From positions 62,001 through 126,000 of the forward strand of contig DYJC01000006.1 in the NCBI GenBank assembly GCA_020723305.1: a stretch of DNA of 64,000 bases, in the 5' to 3' direction. Below the pieces are notes generated by a model that ran no database searches, was not told the origin of the DNA, and saw only the letters and a program-made list of their open reading frames with translations. Origin of the DNA: Desulfosudis oleivorans (GTDB taxonomy: Bacteria; Desulfobacterota; Desulfobacteria; Desulfobacterales; SURF-7). This document shows, one piece after another, positions 63,999-64,000 of the stretch. How positions within the stretch are numbered: the stretch's first letter is position 1; every line of letters begins with the position of its first letter. Both the position numbers and the translations under genes were made by a program.

Positions 63999-64000
63999 GG

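Overview
The window reads as a chromosomal piece of an anaerobic, Gram-negative bacterium, most likely Desulfobacterota (Desulfobacterales-like). Pointers are a four-subunit 2-oxoacid:ferredoxin oxidoreductase (korDABC), a very large BadF/HgdC-type CoA-dehydratase activase, LolA-like and lipobox proteins (two membranes), an ABC-exported polysaccharide cluster, and a HesB-like gene with an in-frame UGA that is best read as selenocysteine. This is inference from gene content; no rRNA or tRNA gene was found.

Layout. 0-2.2 kb: DUF2889 protein (cut by the window edge), a small membrane protein coupled to a glycosyltransferase, then two gene remnants that meet head to head. 2.4-4.1 kb: a HipBA-type toxin-antitoxin pair with three operator-like repeats and an inserted short repeat element. 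4.1-10.8 kb: housekeeping and small operons (pgi, lipid kinase, panB, MauE-like plus periplasmic rhodanese, DUF2064 protein, enoyl-CoA hydratase). 10.9-13.6 kb: korDABC. 13.6-20.4 kb: RNA m5U methyltransferase, alpha/beta hydrolase, 1474-residue activase. 20.6-24.3 kb: DUF1461 membrane protein, a lipoprotein with a FliL-like domain, the HesB-like selenoprotein gene with promoter, leader hairpin and terminator, macro-domain and FmdB-type proteins. 24.4-32 kb: ndk, SpoU-type methyltransferase, DUF2142 protein, a winged-helix-like protein, eno, LolA-like protein, pyrG, ComEA-like protein. 32.4-37.4 kb: two large secreted multi-domain surface proteins (FN3/Ig-like and PKD).

37.6-64 kb: a long leftward polysaccharide locus: Wzm (end only) and Wzt exporter, GNAT/FemAB-type transferases, PIG-L and YdjC deacetylases, several glycosyltransferases, a GT39-like membrane enzyme, a flippase-like protein, an AsnB-type amidotransferase and a hexapeptide acyltransferase. 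Within it sit two giant secreted SGNH-hydrolase genes, 10,536 bp apart in the same orientation. Their last ~2.24 kb look identical at the DNA level while their upstream parts diverge, the signature of recent gene conversion or duplication.

Two themes cross the window. A family of ~120-143 bp elements with 15-bp terminal inverted repeats (GAGCCAATTTCAAAA) occurs at least five times, in one place next to a toxin-antitoxin promoter, in another supplying part of a stop codon, and in another extending a reading frame. A ~120-residue module with a P-x-W-L/M-S core occurs six times in three large secreted proteins and matches no domain I can name.
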